Assembly: GCA_032718565.1 (NCBI GenBank)
Contig: JAVGVS010000757.1
Location: forward strand, 48,501 to 112,500
DNA: 64,000 nucleotides
Direction of reading: 5' to 3'
Origin: Distichodus sexfasciatus
Lineage: Eukaryota > Chordata > Actinopteri > Characiformes > Distichodontidae
The notes under the pieces were generated by a model. That model was given only the letters and a program-made list of their open reading frames with translations. It did not search any database and was not told where the DNA came from. The stretch's first letter is position 1, and each line of letters begins with the position of its first letter. Position numbers and translations under genes: made by a program. This document shows, piece by piece, positions 1-12,844 of the stretch.

Positions 1-25
1 GAAAGCCTTACTATATTTACCTGTG

Positions 26-62
<37 letters not shown>

Positions 63-959
63 CTTGAGAAGTCAGCACTACTGTCGGATGAGTTACTCAG
101 ACCCTCTCAGGTTACTGCAAAGAAATGTGCACACACACACACACTTCTGAGTAAAATGTACAGCAAACAAACATGTCTGCTACAGGTCATGTTATACAGC
201 ACCGTGCAAAAGTCTTGAGTCAACCCTCATGTCTTTATATTTCAACAACACACTCTCTTCACATTAGTCACACACGTGCACAGACATTTTGGCAGGTGCT
301 CAAGTTAAAAAAGGAGGGAACATCGTAATTTATATAATTTATCTGTTATGCAAATATTTGAGAAATTATTGTGCATACACACTGATTTATTTATACCCAT
401 TCATTCATGCACATGTCTAACACAGAAAAAATGTAAAGAATTGCAAAGACATGAAAATGAAACACACACACACACACACACACAGAAATACATTTATACT
501 CCTGTTCCACTTATTTATTTAATATTATATTTTATTTCAAATGAATTTATTTAAGGCTGATGTATTATATTTAAATAGAAATATGTCACCTAGTGGTCAC
601 TGAGTGCATTTTGTTTTTAAATATGTGCTTAGTATGTGTCATGTACGTAAAAGTACACATAGAAATATATAAAATGCATAAATGTATAGAAAGTATATAA
701 CTGATGACCACAAAAATTAATATTATATACACTTACATATTTTAGGAGTAAATAATACTAGTATATACTATATATATATACACACGGGTTGAAAGCACGC
801 CACCTAGTGGCCATTGAGACACTTTCGCGTCTTCCATTTTAAACTTGTTAAATCATAAAGAAATAAATATGTTTATTTATGTATTTATATAACAGTACGC
901 GGATAAATATACAAAAATAAATATTACATATAAGAGTGTTTTCCTCTTGAAAATTCGAT
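1..959. other. Upstream spacer, no gene seen
   Basis: AT-rich non-coding sequence with a (GA)n run at 31-60, (CA)n at 129-144 and 462-484, and an AT-rich stretch at 640-780. The motif GTGCAAAAGTCTTGAG at about 207-222 matches the terminal repeat of the Tc1-like elements further downstream, so an old element end lies here. A short sequence (cacctagtgg) occurs at about 587 and again at about 800. No open frame here looks coding. Confidence 0.6.
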
Positions 960-1150
960 GTTTTACTTGCGACGTAAAGAGGGGACTTTTATGTTGGAAA
1001 TCGCTTCCCTTCTGCGTCACCGCCAGTGAGGCTTTTCATTTGTAGATGGCACTTCCGCTGCTGGGCTATGAGCCACTATGGTGGCCTCCTTGTTCCAAGC
1101 CGTCCTCTTGTTTTTTCCGATAGATTATTAATCGTGTTTTACGGGGTTTA
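960..1150 (+). promoter_or_regulatory. Likely gpatch2 promoter and 5' UTR
   Basis: The 190 bases before the gpatch2 start codon are richer in CG than the flanking AT-rich DNA. They hold an ETS-like CTTCCG at about 1051 and no clear TATA box, which fits a housekeeping-type promoter. The assignment rests on position and composition only. Confidence 0.5.
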
Positions 1151-4100
1151 ATGTTCCGCGCCGCCGACATAAAGAACTTCGGTAAAGCGGGAACCAGCTG
1201 GTGAGTGTCTCGGATTTTTTTCCATTTTTTTGCGTCACTCCTCCGCCATCATTATATGTCACCCGACAGCCGTCAGTCATCGTTGTCCGTTTTATTGTTC
1301 TTTATTACACCTTAATTTATCTCTTCCAGCGCATTTCTCCTTGTTTTACGTGTAGGACGCTACGAAATGCAACATTTGACGGAATTGTCACGTATTTTTG
1401 ACTAATTGTTACGGTTTTGCTGTTAGTTTTATTACCTGAGTAGCTAAGCCGGGCTGCGTCCCTAACAGCATACTATCCTACTAACTAGTACGCACAAGCG
1501 GCTTTAATGCCTTGTTTTGGCCTACTAGAGGGTACGGTAGTGCTGAATAGGACGCGGCCCGGAATAACTTGGTAATGTAGGTCAGTTTAAGCAGGAGTCA
1601 TTTAGAATAATAAATACGTGCAAACCTTCTTTAAATCTATATTTAACGTTTGCCATGATATTTTAACAGTACATATAGTAGATTAAACCCTGACCTAAAC
1701 TGGATTTTAAAAACAAGAAATACAAAAGGCACTTTGAGAATTTAAAAACACAATATAGATATCATGATATTATTTCTTTCCTGAAACATAAAATATATAC
1801 CGGGTGTCCCCAAGTTATTGTGTAGTTTTTCTAAAGATTTGAATTTGTCTCCGTTTCTTTATATCATTTATTGACCACTGTGCACTGTGATTAAGAGTGA
1901 TCAGGAGGTAGTTCACATCGACCGATAATATCGGACCACCACTGTGTCACTCTTTAGTTTTGATAATGATAATGAAAAGTCCTGGAGACGACCACTGTTC
2001 TTTACATTTATCAGACACTCTTATCCAGATCAACTTCCGTTTTTCTAATTTCAGGGACAGTCTCCCTGGAGCAACAGGGTTAAGGCTCTTGTTCAGGGCC
2101 CCAGTAACGGTAGTGTCAGAGTTAGGATTCGAACCCACAACCTCTTAGTCTAGAAGCGAGTATTCTAAACACTAGATCAACACCACCCCCTGTTATCTGT
2201 CTTTGAACTGGACTTTTTAAGCCATTTTCTGATTCACAAATAATTTCTTAAGCTTTGTCTTATATTTGTTCTCTAAAGACATTTAAATAACATATTACAA
2301 ACTGTAGAACTGAAGAAAACCCTAATACCCAAATGTTTTGCACAATCATGCATGAAATCAAATTTAGCAGATTCTGTTCTTATTAGAGGTAGATCAATAC
2401 TGTTTTTTCAGGGCCGATATCAATACCGATTATTGCTAGTTAACAAGGCAGATAACCGATATTTGGAACCGATATGCAACAGAATAAAGAAAATCAATGT
2501 CAAAATTTTGAATTTGACAAACCAAAGCTCAGCTGAAACTTCCCTCTGTCCTCTTCTCTCTTGTGACAAGGCTTCGGTGTTGAATGGCTACTACTCGTGA
2601 CATGTAGCCAATCAGAGACTGTTGTGGGTGGGACATTAAATGAAGCAGCGAGTCAAGAGCAAACGGCACAGAGAGAAGAGACGGCAGCGGAGCCGCAGTA
2701 GCGCACCTTGTAGTTACTTAATATCGACGGAGATCAAAATGAAACACTTGATACCGATAATCGGCAAAATGCCTAATATCGGCCCCCAACAATCGACCCG
2801 GCCAATAAATCGGTTGACTCTTAGTTCTTACCTAGGAAAAAACCTTAAAGAAGAACACATTGGTGTATGTCAAACTAATGACTCCCTCTTTTATTAGACT
2901 TTTCACTCCTGCTCTGCTTCTTTCATTTTGCGTTCCGATGCTTGCTTTGGAACCGTTATCTTCTTTTTCATTTTATGTATCTCCATTTACTTTCTTGATT
3001 TTCGGGGCAATACTAGTAGTAGTGTAACAGTGAGGTAGTCGGCCCGTGGTTGGAGGGTTGCCAGTTTAAATCCCAGACCGGTAAAGGTACCACTGTGGTA
3101 GTCGAGAGCAAGGTACTGTCTCCAAGATACTGCTCTCTGGTCGATTCCCTCTGCTCCCTTCATGGTGGGTCAAATGCAGAGGTCACATATCGTCGTGGTA
3201 CACTGTGCACCGTGCTGTGTTCACATATATATATATACGTATAATCACTTACTCTAATTTACATGGAAGTCACTCTGGATAAGAGTGTAATGAATTTCTC
3301 TTTGGCTCAGGCACTTTCGCCGGACGATGGACGAGCTGGTCCACGACCTGGTGTCAGCGCTGGAGGAGAGTTCGGAGCAGGCCCGGGGCGGTTTTGGAGA
3401 CGGCGTCGGAGGAGGAGGCGGAGGCGACCATGCGCTGGCCGTCGGCTGCCTGCTGAAGCGCCAAGCCCGAAAACGGAGAGGCCGCAAGCGCCGCTCCGAC
3501 AACCCCCACCCTCCCTGGGACGCCTGCCACCTGAGCGAGGGCTCCGAGTCCAGCCTGGATGAGCACAAGGACTACCGCTCTGCCTCGTCCTCCGCCGCCG
3601 CCACAGGTGGCGCCGCTCACACCCGCGACCACCACCACCACAACAACAGCGACTCGGATGAGCAGCTAGGAGCCAAGCGTCGCGCCCCGCCAGCGGCCGA
3701 ATCGGGCCGGGGCAAGCGGCCGCTGTGGCACGAAGATGTCGTCAGTGCGGTCGGTGTAATGTCTGCCGCAGATGGACTGGGCTCTCGGAGCCTGCGCAGA
3801 CGGCGTAAGGTGAAACGTATGGCCGTGGATCCTCCCCTGGAGGTTACAGCCATGCTGGCTCCGCCCTTGCCCAGGTTGCCGGGGAACTGCAGCGGTGGCG
3901 GAAGAAGGGACGAGGAGAAGGGTGGCGGCAACGGTGGAGAGGGAGGTAGGACTGGGCAAATTAATCAAAAATGGATTGAAGCTGATATTGAGAAAATTGT
4001 TTTTACCAAAGCTAGCTTTCAATGTCATAAAGAAAATTTGGTCTTTGAGTCGTTGCCGAGAAATCAGGGCTTATTGGTGGCATCACATGGTTTTATAATT

Positions 4101-7075
4101 GGTCAGTTGTTTTACTAAATAGCCTCGAGGCATTGTCTAACTGCAACTTTCTAAACGTTAAAACCACACAACACACTCCACGTTCCGGTTCCTCTGTGTG
4201 TTACAGTGACTTGCGTGTGTCGTTTTTAGCATGGGAGGATTTAAAACACCTGGGGTATAAAGTTTGGTGGATGTTGGTGTTGATGTTGATTTTTGGTGTT
4301 CATGGGCCAGCCCCGGGTGTAGGTAAGGGGCGGGTGAAGAAGAGGAGGACGGCGGCGGTGGCGAGGCCAGGAGCGGACGCTGCTGACGAGGGTGTGGTGG
4401 TGGAAAGTGAGGACACGGGGCACAGCAACAAAGACAAGATGGAGTTGGAGGAGCAGAAGGGCTCGGACGAGGAGATGAGCGACGGCTGGTTCGTGTTTGG
4501 CCTTATACTCCTCCCCCCTCTCTGTTTTGTGAGCTTTATCAACACATAAGCGGTCATACGTTATAAACATTTTGTTAAAGTCTAGAAAGAATGCAAGCTC
4601 CTTTTCCCTGCTCTGGTGAAAATAGTATAATTATTATTTCATTTCGTAATACATATAATTATATAAAATAGTGTTATATTAGTAGTCATCATCCCTTTGA
4701 AATGTGTATATATCTGCATGATGATAATTATATAATCATATTTTACTACCATTTAATATGTATATATATTATTGCAATTACTGTATAGTCATATTTTAAT
4801 ACCATTTAATTATGTGTATATAATATAATTATTATGTAGTTATATCAGTTTTGTCCCATCATAATAAGAGTGTATATATAATTATGTCATATCATAACAT
4901 CCATATTTAATTATAGATATATCTTTAATGGATGTTATGATGCTACTAACAAATTAAAAGGATATATTATAATTAAAAGGATATTATACGACTGGATAAT
5001 AATTACATATATAAAAGTCTGAAGGACATTATGAAACCAAACTGCATTTAAGTGTGTGTGTGTGTGTGTGTGTGTGTAATTCCAGTGAAACCAGTAGTGT
5101 GAGCAACAGCAGTGATGGAGGTCTGTACACCAACGATGAAGGAAGACAAGGTCTGTTAAACACCTGAAGAGCTGAAGATTTCCCTTCTGCTTTACTGTGT
5201 TGGGAGTGTGTTGATGAGTGGCGCGCGTGTGTGTGTGTTGCTCAGGCGACGACGAGCAGAGCGATTGGTTCTACGAGGGCGAGGCGGGCGGCGCTTGTGG
5301 CATCGCCGGCGTGGTGCCGTGGTGGGAGAGAGACTCTAATGAGCTGGACCTTAACGACCCGGTCTTCAACAGCATTCTCACTGGAGCTTTTCCTGTTATG
5401 TCACAGGGAGCTCAGAGAGGTGGGGGACCACACACACACACACGCACACACACACACACTTAACACACATGCACCCCTTAACGCATCCCTAACACACACA
5501 CACACACACACACACACTTAACACACATGCACCCCTTAACGCATCCCTAAAATACACACACACACCATGTAATGCATCCCTCACACACACACACATACAC
5601 CACGCACACCCTAGCGCGCACACACACACAGCTCTTAACACACACACACACGCACAGTCTTGTACTATCTTTGTGAGGTCCTTCCATAGACTCTCATAAT
5701 AACTAAAGTACATAATTTTACACCTACACCTTAACCTCAGTAACCAAAAGCACATCTTTTACCTCTTTTAGTTTCTCAAATAAAACAAGCACATTTTGTA
5801 TAAAGTCATTTCTCCTCATGGGGACCTCTCACATGTCCCCACAAAGCCCCACAAAGTGATTTTAGGGGACAAAAGGTCCCCACAATGCGATAAATACATG
5901 GCCGCTAACCCTAACACACGCACCCCTAACATGCACACACACATCCCACTAATGATTCACGGTGTAATTCACATGCTTTTCCTCTAGAGGTCAGTAGTTG
6001 ACATGCTTAAAAGAGATGTGTGTGTGTGTGTTCAGGATTTCAGGCCCGGCTGGCTCGACAAGCGACTCTACAGCAGTCTCAGGTGCGTTTGTCTGAAATG
6101 AACAGTGACTTTAAATGGTGTTAGAGGTGTGTGTGTGTGTGCACATGCATAGGAAACATCAACATCTCGAGTATCTTCTGCAGGACTGTAGGAGTAAAGC
6201 ATGTTTTGTGGTTGTGTGTGGGTATTGAACAGTGTATAATTTTGTGTGTGTGTGCGTGTAGTGCCATTGGGATTCCCGTGCTGATCGTGGTCATCGCAGA
6301 AGCTGCTCGTTAAAGACTGCCAGCAGGTAAACACATTTCACCTTCTGTTTTCGAGTGCAATACCCTGATGCTGGTAGGGCTGTGCGATATGACGAAATGT
6401 ATCTGGTGAGGAAATTAAAAGGTTTAATTTGTGGTGTCGCTCAACACACTCCACACCCTCACACTCAGATCTGTGGAACGCCAAAGGTGCCACAATTCAC
6501 CTTAAAGGCACCTTACTTTAGTGCCTGAAAAAGTGCCACCTTTTACAGACATTTTACGACGTAAAACGTGGCGTTTGACTACCAGTCACTAGAGCGCCAC
6601 AAAAACTGCTGACCTGTTGATATTTGTCGGCCACACACTCACACACACACACACACACATTTTTGGGACATAACTTCACAGTTCCAGTTCCGACCTCAGT
6701 TTCTCAATCTTGCTGCTTTGTGAAGTGTGTATTTGTGTGTGTGTGTACAGACAGACGAGTGGCCACCTCGGTTCATTGTGTACGGGAGACATAAAAAGGA
6801 GACGTAAAGCTGCACCTATGGGTGCCCCTTCATCCGCAGGTAACACACACCTACACACCTCTATCCATCTCACTTCATTCCTGTTTTCTCCACTGCCTTC
6901 ATATCATTTCTCTGATGATATTTTAATGCCGTGAGCGAGCTCAAGGAACCATCTGCACTACCGGGTTAAACGTTTTTGGACGTTAAATCTGAACTGTGAA
7001 TATGTGACATCCTGCGCTCCGTTTCAGCTCATTATGTGTATTAAGAGAGTCAATGAGCTTACAGTCTAAAGACAG

Positions 7076-7113
<38 letters not shown>

Positions 7114-7788
7114 CTTCTCACTCCATCCTCTCTTCTCTTACACCCTTTCTCTGCCAAGTCTTTCTCCAACTCTTGTTCTTCTCTCTTTATCTCTCTGTAC
7201 CTATCTCTCTCCCTACCTTCCTCTTCTTCTCTCTTTCATTATCTCTCTCTCCCGCTCTCTCTCTCTCTTTCACTTTCCCTTTCTTTCTATCTTCCTCTCT
7301 CTTTCTATGCTCACTCTATTTCTCACTGTCTCCCCTCAGCCTCTCTCTCTCTCTAACTCCTTCTCTACCTTCCCCTTGCTCCTACACTCGTCTCTCCAGG
7401 TTTCTCCTTTTCTATCTGTATCTCTCTGACTTTCCCTCTCTCCCTGTCCCCACACTCTCTCCTCTCCCTCTATTCTCCTTCTCTCTGCTCTCCATTGCTC
7501 CTATCTATTTCTCTCACCTCTTCCCTTCCCCTCCCTCTCTCCTCTCTTCCCCTCTTGCTCTCTCTATACCCCCCTCTCTCTAACATTTCTTCTCTAACTG
7601 TCCAAATACTTGTGGACCTAACTGTGTATAATTCAATACCACATTCAAGCTTGCGGGGGTCGAGCTGATCCTTAATATATAGTAAATATATAGTATATAT
7701 GTCATGAATTAAATATTCAGTGTATAAAAATAAACCTAACCTGAACTCTATCCGTCTCTCACTCTTCAATCCTCGCTCTCTCTCCCTC

Positions 7789-7821
<33 letters not shown>

Positions 7822-7998
7822 GTGTCAGGTGTGGTGGGTGAGGGTGCTCCCCCCATCCCGGAGTGCAGTGTGGGCAGCAGGATGCTGCAGGCTATGGGCT
7901 GGACTCCCGGTACAGGTTTGGGGCCAGAGGGCCGGGGCATCACGGAGCCGCTCCGAGCCACGCAGAGGCCCAAAGGAGCTGGACTAGGCTTTAACTGA
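1151..7998 (+). CDS. gpatch2: G-patch domain-containing protein 2
   Basis: Nuclear G-patch protein; the family is known to bind and stimulate the DEAH helicase DHX15 through the G-patch. Coding exons: 1151-1200, 3311-3945, 4323-4488, 5086-5150, 5246-5419, 6036-6082, 6262-6326, 6751-6839 and 7829-7998. All phases join and total 1461 nt (486 residues plus stop); the human protein is about 528. Visible parts: an N-terminus ending GTSW joined to HFRRTMDELVHDL; a basic KRQARKRRGRKRR tract near residue 66; KRPLWHE and RRRRKVKRMAVD in exon 2; the conserved DDEQSDWFYEGEAGG and VVPWW block near 306-335; TGDIKRRRKAAP; and a C-terminal G-patch (RMLQAMGWTPGTGLG, then KGAGLGF) in the last exon. The exon 3 donor (CTG|GTTCGT) is weak, and the linker around exons 6-7 is roughly 45 residues shorter than in mammals. 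Introns hold SINEs, a hAT-like MITE and (CA)n/(CT)n runs. Identity is near certain; the exon 3 end and exon 6 are the least sure. Confidence 0.95.
1955..2195 (-). repeat. tRNA-derived SINE, reverse orientation
   Basis: Read on the minus strand it starts with a tRNA-like head containing a B-box (GGTTCGAATCC at about 2127-2137) and continues to the fish SINE core (ctggataagagtgtctgata, about 2009-2028). It lies in gpatch2 intron 1. Related copies lie at 13925 and 53205. Confidence 0.75.
2384..2823. mobile_element. hAT-like miniature element with 8-bp duplication
   Basis: A 440-bp segment in gpatch2 intron 1. Its ends are imperfect inverted repeats (TAGAGGTAGATC left; TAAGAGTCAACC when the right end is read on the other strand), with GATATC/CCGATA-rich subterminal repeats. 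The flanks are gttcttat (2376-2383) and gttcttac (2824-2831), a 7/8 match. An 8-bp duplication and a TA-G start fit the hAT superfamily. No transposase is encoded. Confidence 0.65.
3025..3235 (+). repeat. tRNA-SINE, ggtaccac family
   Basis: The tRNA-like head (gaggtagtcggcccgtggtt, B-box-like agtttaaatccc) is followed by the family marker ggtaaaggtaccac, a gcaaggtactgtctccaaga segment, and a tail ending in (TA)n. It lies just before gpatch2 exon 2. Other copies: 8758, 20688, 60845 (+), and 23405, 57300 (-). Confidence 0.7.
4560..5078. repeat. AT-rich intron stretch and (TG)n
   Basis: AT-rich DNA of gpatch2 intron 3 with several near-repeats of catatttta-taccatttaat and gtatata, ending in a (TG)n run at 5053-5078 that directly precedes the acceptor of exon 4. 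No coding signal. Confidence 0.6.
5420..5660. repeat. (CA)n-rich block with 59-bp direct repeat
   Basis: CA-repeat DNA directly after the gpatch2 exon 5 donor. A unit containing acatgcaccccttaacgcat occurs at about 5466 and 5525. It is intronic. Confidence 0.7.
5655..5905. repeat. Dispersed ggggacc/ggtcccc repeat
   Basis: Contains ctcatggggacctctcacat and ggggacaaaaggtccccaca, the hallmark of a dispersed fish repeat. The same vocabulary (cattgtggggacgtaaaccc) recurs at 52150-52850. It lies in gpatch2 intron 5. Confidence 0.55.
7077..7590 (+). repeat. Long polypyrimidine tract in gpatch2 intron 8
   Basis: About 510 bases that are almost all C and T on the coding strand, beginning with pure (CT)n. 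A second (CT)n run (7774-7821) abuts the acceptor of the G-patch exon. Open frames across it are low-complexity artefacts rich in Leu, Ser and Phe. Confidence 0.85.
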
Positions 7999-8497
7999 AC
8001 CACGGAACAGACTTCACCTTGCCTGGAGAAACACACACGTACACACACTCCAAGTCCGTCCTGCAACGCTCCGCTTTCCTTTTTATAAAAATGAAGAAAA
8101 AAAATCAAAAAGCAGGAGCAGGCACCGGGCCAGCGGGGGGCGCTGCCAAGACGTCGACACGCGAAAAAGCGGATGGAGAAGACTCGAGAGCGTGTGATTG
8201 TGGAGCTTTTACACGCACATAAAAGTGTCAAACCCTCGCCATTTTCCTTTATTATTTTCATAAGTTTTTAAACGGATTAAGATGACGTTAGGACGTTTAT
8301 TTTTGGGTTTTTTTATTTTCTCTCCCCTTTTTGCCGTTTTTACTGTGGAATCTGAACCTCTTAAACGAAGACAGCAAGCAAAAATGGGACGCGTCCCGAT
8401 TCAAACGTTTGTTAATAGTAAGGAATGTATCGCTTGTTCGTTGTTTTATGAATTAAGACCAAAAAATGTGTTTCTTTTATGCGTTTGCAAAACCAAA

Positions 8498-8550
8498 AAT
8501 AAAACCCCAAATGAGTCGATTTCCAATTTCCTATTTTGGGCTCAAATAAA
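8498..8550 (+). terminator. gpatch2 polyadenylation signals
   Basis: Two AATAAA hexamers at 8498-8503 and 8545-8550, about 500 and 550 bases after the stop codon, in an A-rich 3' UTR. Which one is used cannot be told. Confidence 0.55.
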
Positions 8551-8757
8551 AAATGGAAAACCTTCTGTATCTCAGTGGTATGAACAACGCGGACGTCTGA
8601 ACCAGGTGTTTTCCTGGCGTCAGGTAGCGCGGCCTGAACGCAGACTGCTTTTCTGCTAATTGGAGCGAATCAGCAGAACTGGACAGGGGATCATGTATCC
8701 CCAGATTCGAACACCCGTGTGGATGGGGCCTAAGAGGTTGCTGGTTCAAATCCAGTC

Positions 8758-8935
8758 ATTCTGGGGCAGGTGGTTAGGAAGTTGGCCCTGTGATTTGAAG
8801 GTCCAGGAAACACAAAGGTATTGCCCCAAGCATTGCTCCCTGGACGCTGATGGAGCTGCCCACTGCTCCTTCATGGACACCTCAAATGCAGACGTTGCAT
8901 CTAGATGTGCTGGGCTGTGTTCACAATGACAAATA
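8758..8935 (+). repeat. Degenerate tRNA-SINE, ggtaccac family
   Basis: The head (ggtggttaggaagttggccc) matches the A-box region of the copy at 20688. The tail holds actgctccttcatggacacc and ctcaaatgcagacgt, as in the 3025 copy (ttcatggtgggtcaaatgca). The middle is diverged. Confidence 0.6.
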
Positions 8936-9176
8936 CTCACATTTAGATTTTCGTTGTGCGCACTTGGCACATCCCGGGAGTGACGTTTTACACAACTTCA
9001 AACAGAAAAGAGCATATATCATCCTTGTGATTTTCCCTTCGGTGTGTAACCGTAATGTCCGGATCACGCCTCTCACGTTCAATTTAAAGGACGTTGAATT
9101 TAAATTTGAGCGCCAAATGGGAAATCGGAACATGATTCATTATGTGCTTTTTCCATTTTGGTTGTTGAGACATTGA

Positions 9177-9458
9177 GGCCCCGTTCACACCTAGCTCCGG
9201 ATATTTATAAAAACGTATATTTTTCCTCCTGTTTTCACGTTTGAAGGCATTTAGCGCGTATGGTGGACACCGACACTTATGATGCTATGAACCTAAATCT
9301 CCGCTTTCCCCGTTCACACGTAGTCACTGAAGCCAGAGTTTTCAGAAATCTTCACTTTAGCCGGAGTTTTCAGTGACTGAAACCTCCCTTTACATGTGGA
9401 CGACAGGTGCAACCGCATGTCCGTTATTATAAATACCTGGCTATGTGTGTACGGAGCC
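9177..9458. mobile_element. Harbinger-like miniature element
   Basis: The ends are imperfect inverted repeats: GGCCCCGTTCACACCTAG at the left, and GGCTCCGTACACACATAG when the right end is read on the other strand. The subterminal ccccgttcacacgtag recurs at about 9309. It resembles the clearer copy at 62705. No coding sequence. Confidence 0.5.
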
Positions 9459-9459
9459 T

Positions 9460-11160
9460 TAAAAATGTTTTGGGTTTTAATCAGAAAAATAAAGGAACGA
9501 ACGATGCGAAATATTAGCCAATTAGTTTTGGCGAACTCTCATACCTAAGAAGTGTCTAACAGAAGGAAGAGGATTCAAACGTTCTGCTGTTTATTTGGGA
9601 TAGATGGGGAATTGCTCAGGTGTTTTAAACCCCAACTTAAAGTTAGATTTTGCAAAAAATAGTTCCAGTTTTAACAAATTGCTCAAACCTCTGTCTCGTA
9701 ACGGTGTGTTACTTGTCCTGCTTGAGTGTTAAATTCACTTCCAGAATTCTTCTGCAGCACTGCCGTTTCCACCCGTCCCCTTGTCTACTCTGCAGGTGGT
9801 ATTTTCATATCAATCTCCATGTTTGTTGAGGTGTTTTGGGGGAAAAGGGCCTAATGTTGTATCTCTGCTGAGATTGACGTGTCATGCCTCTATTTTTTAA
9901 ATGATGGTGCACAAAATTACTGACACTTCTCTAATAATTATGCTGTACTGTTCCAGAATCTCATAAAAAGATCTCGTAATTATGAATTCATAATTTTATA
10001 ATTACAAAAACAAATCTTGCAATTACAAACACTTTACTTAAAATTAGGTAATTAGGAGGCGTTTCCCTGGAATCTCCCTGGAGATTTTTTCTCGTAATTA
10101 CGTCTTTCTATGTAATTATGTAATTAGGGAATCTCCTGTAATTACAGGGTATTTTCTTGTAACTAAGATCTTTTCTCCTAACTACAAGGTATTTTCTCAT
10201 AATAATGTAATAAGAGGGTCTAATTACAAGGTCATTTCCTGTAATTAAGAGATCTTTTCTCATAAATCCATGGTAATTTCTTGTAAAAGATCTAAATTAC
10301 AAAATGCTTTGTCATAATTATGGGCAGGTGTGTGTTTTTCTTTTTTGTAATATGCTTCCATACAAAATGACCTTTAATTGGTAGACGGTGACACTGATGC
10401 TGCTTATTTCTGAACCGACAGCTCCATCATAAAGTGTTTTTAACGTTTTTAGCAGCAGTTTCCACAATTACACACATCCGAAAGTGTTGCTGCTTTATTG
10501 AAGGTGTGTCTACATTTCGACAATCTTCCTCATGATGAGGGAGGTCTCAAGTTCCTACACAACAAAACCCAACAGATCAGTTTCCACGAACTCATGCGCT
10601 GCTGCACTCGTGACGGCCTGGAGTTTTGAGTCGACAGGGTTTACGGACGCGAAGTTTGAATGTTGTACCGGCCAAAGGCTCTAGGTTTGTCTAAATCTTT
10701 TTGGAGCTCTGTACCTGTGTCCAAAACTTTGGTATCTGATTTTTTTCCACACACATTTTCTGACCGCTGCTCCTCCTACAGTTTTTGTGCTAGAAACTTC
10801 ATTCCAGCTCTAAAACGTGGTCTATAGCGGTGTGTTTTGCGTTTTTGATTCCTTCCCCCCCGCCCAAAGACTAACACGGAGCCCAAATTTCGACGCTTTA
10901 CTGCACGACCGCCTTTCTTCATAAAGCTATTAAAAAATTGGACAAGTTATGGGCAAAGGTACAAAGTTGTTTTTTACTCACAGTGTAGTTGTAATGAGAC
11001 GTAAAGCAGGGGATGCTGTCTCCATGGAAGCGGGACAGATGACAGTAACCTGAAACAAGAATAAAGAAGTAAACCTCTGGATGTGTGTCTGTGAATTTCT
11101 TTTAGAATTTATTAAAGAGAGTTTATCGACTGTCCTGCTGTACACAAATGAGGTGGTGAT
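9460..11160. other. Intergenic, low-complexity AT repeat
   Basis: No gene seen. From about 9955 to 10320 the sequence is a degenerate array built on ctcgtaattac / aaggtattttctcataa units. The rest is unique-looking and unassigned. Confidence 0.5.
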
Positions 11161-11164
11161 GGTG

Positions 11165-11735
11165 GTCTACTGTAGAGGTTTTGAAATTAATCACAATCAA
11201 TTCATTGCAATGCAGGCGTGAAACGATTCTGGTTTGATGCAGTTACAGACCATAATCAGTTATAACTGGGGTTTTCAACTGGCTGTCCCTGGTGGTTTGC
11301 AGTGGAATTGCAGGTGGTCCGTGACATGCAGTCCACTTTCACTATTGAAATCCCTTTTTTAAAAACTTCCTTTTTTCATTTTTCATAATATTTCCCAATG
11401 ATTTGGGCATCTTTATGAATAATGAATTTAATGCAAATATCTAAAAAGTAATACAAAAAATACTCCCCCTGACTGCTTAGTCTGCTTAGTCAGAGTGGTA
11501 GTCCCTGGGACAGAAGCAGTTGAAAACCCCTGGATTGTATCATAATGACATTGCTTGGTCATTTTCTGGCTACAGCATAAAAAAGAACATCACGGTAGCA
11601 ACCATGGTGTGCAATGTGAAGTAATATAGAAAAACTGATGGGCTGCATCGTGACGCATCAAGATATCGTATCGAATCGAATCGTTGATCTAATAAACCTA
11701 ATCGAATTGTGAGACCAGTGAATGTTCTCACCTCT
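11165..11735. mobile_element. Miniature element, family A copy 1
   Basis: Starts tagaggttttgaaattaatc and ends gttctcacctctag. The interior holds ttgcttagtc-agtggtagtccctggg and gaatttaatgcaaatatcta. The same blocks occur in the opposite orientation at 20822-21392, showing two inverted copies of one family. Confidence 0.6.
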
Positions 11736-12839
11736 AGTCTAGTGCGTAGGATGATCGCCTCTGGTTCTTTCTTCTACTAAACAATCTAGAATTTTCACAC
11801 TGCACTTCAACAGAAGCGGTGCCCTTGCTGTCCAACCGGTTTTTAAAAAGTGATGACTGGTAAGGAAAGGCAGCCGCAGTGATGCTGCTGTTGCTAGATG
11901 TTATCACAGGAGGTGCCTTCATTAACGTGTGATAGGCAGAAATCAGCAGTCTTACCTTTACTCATGCAGGACTGGCTTGCACTTTTATTATCTCCAGTGA
12001 GGGATACGTTTCATCTTTATACAAGAAACAAGGAGGTTCAAGTTATTTTTGATATACAGTATAGTCTCTAAATAATGCATTATTATTCTGTTATGCTTAA
12101 GGAAATATTTAACTTAAATACTTAATTTTCCTAACTAAAACAATGTAATAATTACACACCCATATGTATATGCTAAATTTTATATTATTAAAATAACATC
12201 TCAAAAATGATTTGCTTAAACACAGTTCTCTAATTTTGTGACGGTCCCTAATCTTGTGGCACTAAAACCATCAGGAACATAGAGATCACGATTCATGTAT
12301 CGGTGCCATGCCTATAACAAATGGGCACTGTAAAAATTTGTTTTGATACTACATAAATACAAAGATTAATCCCTTAATTGTACATACTGTAGAATTTTTG
12401 TGTACCAAAGAAATGGCTAAGAAATAGCTGAGACCTTTTTTAAGGTGTTAACACAAACTTATTACGAGCTACGACAACCACAATATCTAATTTCTACCGT
12501 GTGCAATAAATAAGGACTTTATTTAATGTCAACCAAAGTCTCAACCCCAAGGAAGCATGGATTTATGGGCGCAAGGTTGTGCAGATCTGCTAGGTAGCAC
12601 ACTTGGATAGGTAGCAAATTTCGACAGAACACCAGCGTTCAAACAGCTTTTAAAGGTGTAGTTCACTATTAAAAACTTGCTCTTTCTTAAAAATCTTTCT
12701 CGTTGATCGCAGTAATATATTAAATTAAAGTAATTTGATTATAAAGATATGAGAGATTATAGAGATTTTTTTAAAGCAGGTCGTATTACTTGCAAGTAGT
12801 TTGTGTGAAGATAATTATACTTTTCAGTGTTATACTGCA
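11736..12839. other. Intergenic, nothing recognised
   Basis: AT-rich DNA without a credible open frame or a repeat I can name. Short open frames here have no codon bias and no family resemblance. Confidence 0.5.
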
Positions 12840-12844
12840 AATAC

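Noticed and set aside
3254..4028. Several minus-strand frames over gpatch2 exon 2
   Set aside because: Antisense shadows caused by high GC; the plus-strand frame is the conserved one.
7053..8261. Long frames over the (CT)n tract and across the G-patch exon on the minus strand
   Set aside because: Low complexity or antisense shadow of the gpatch2 last exon.
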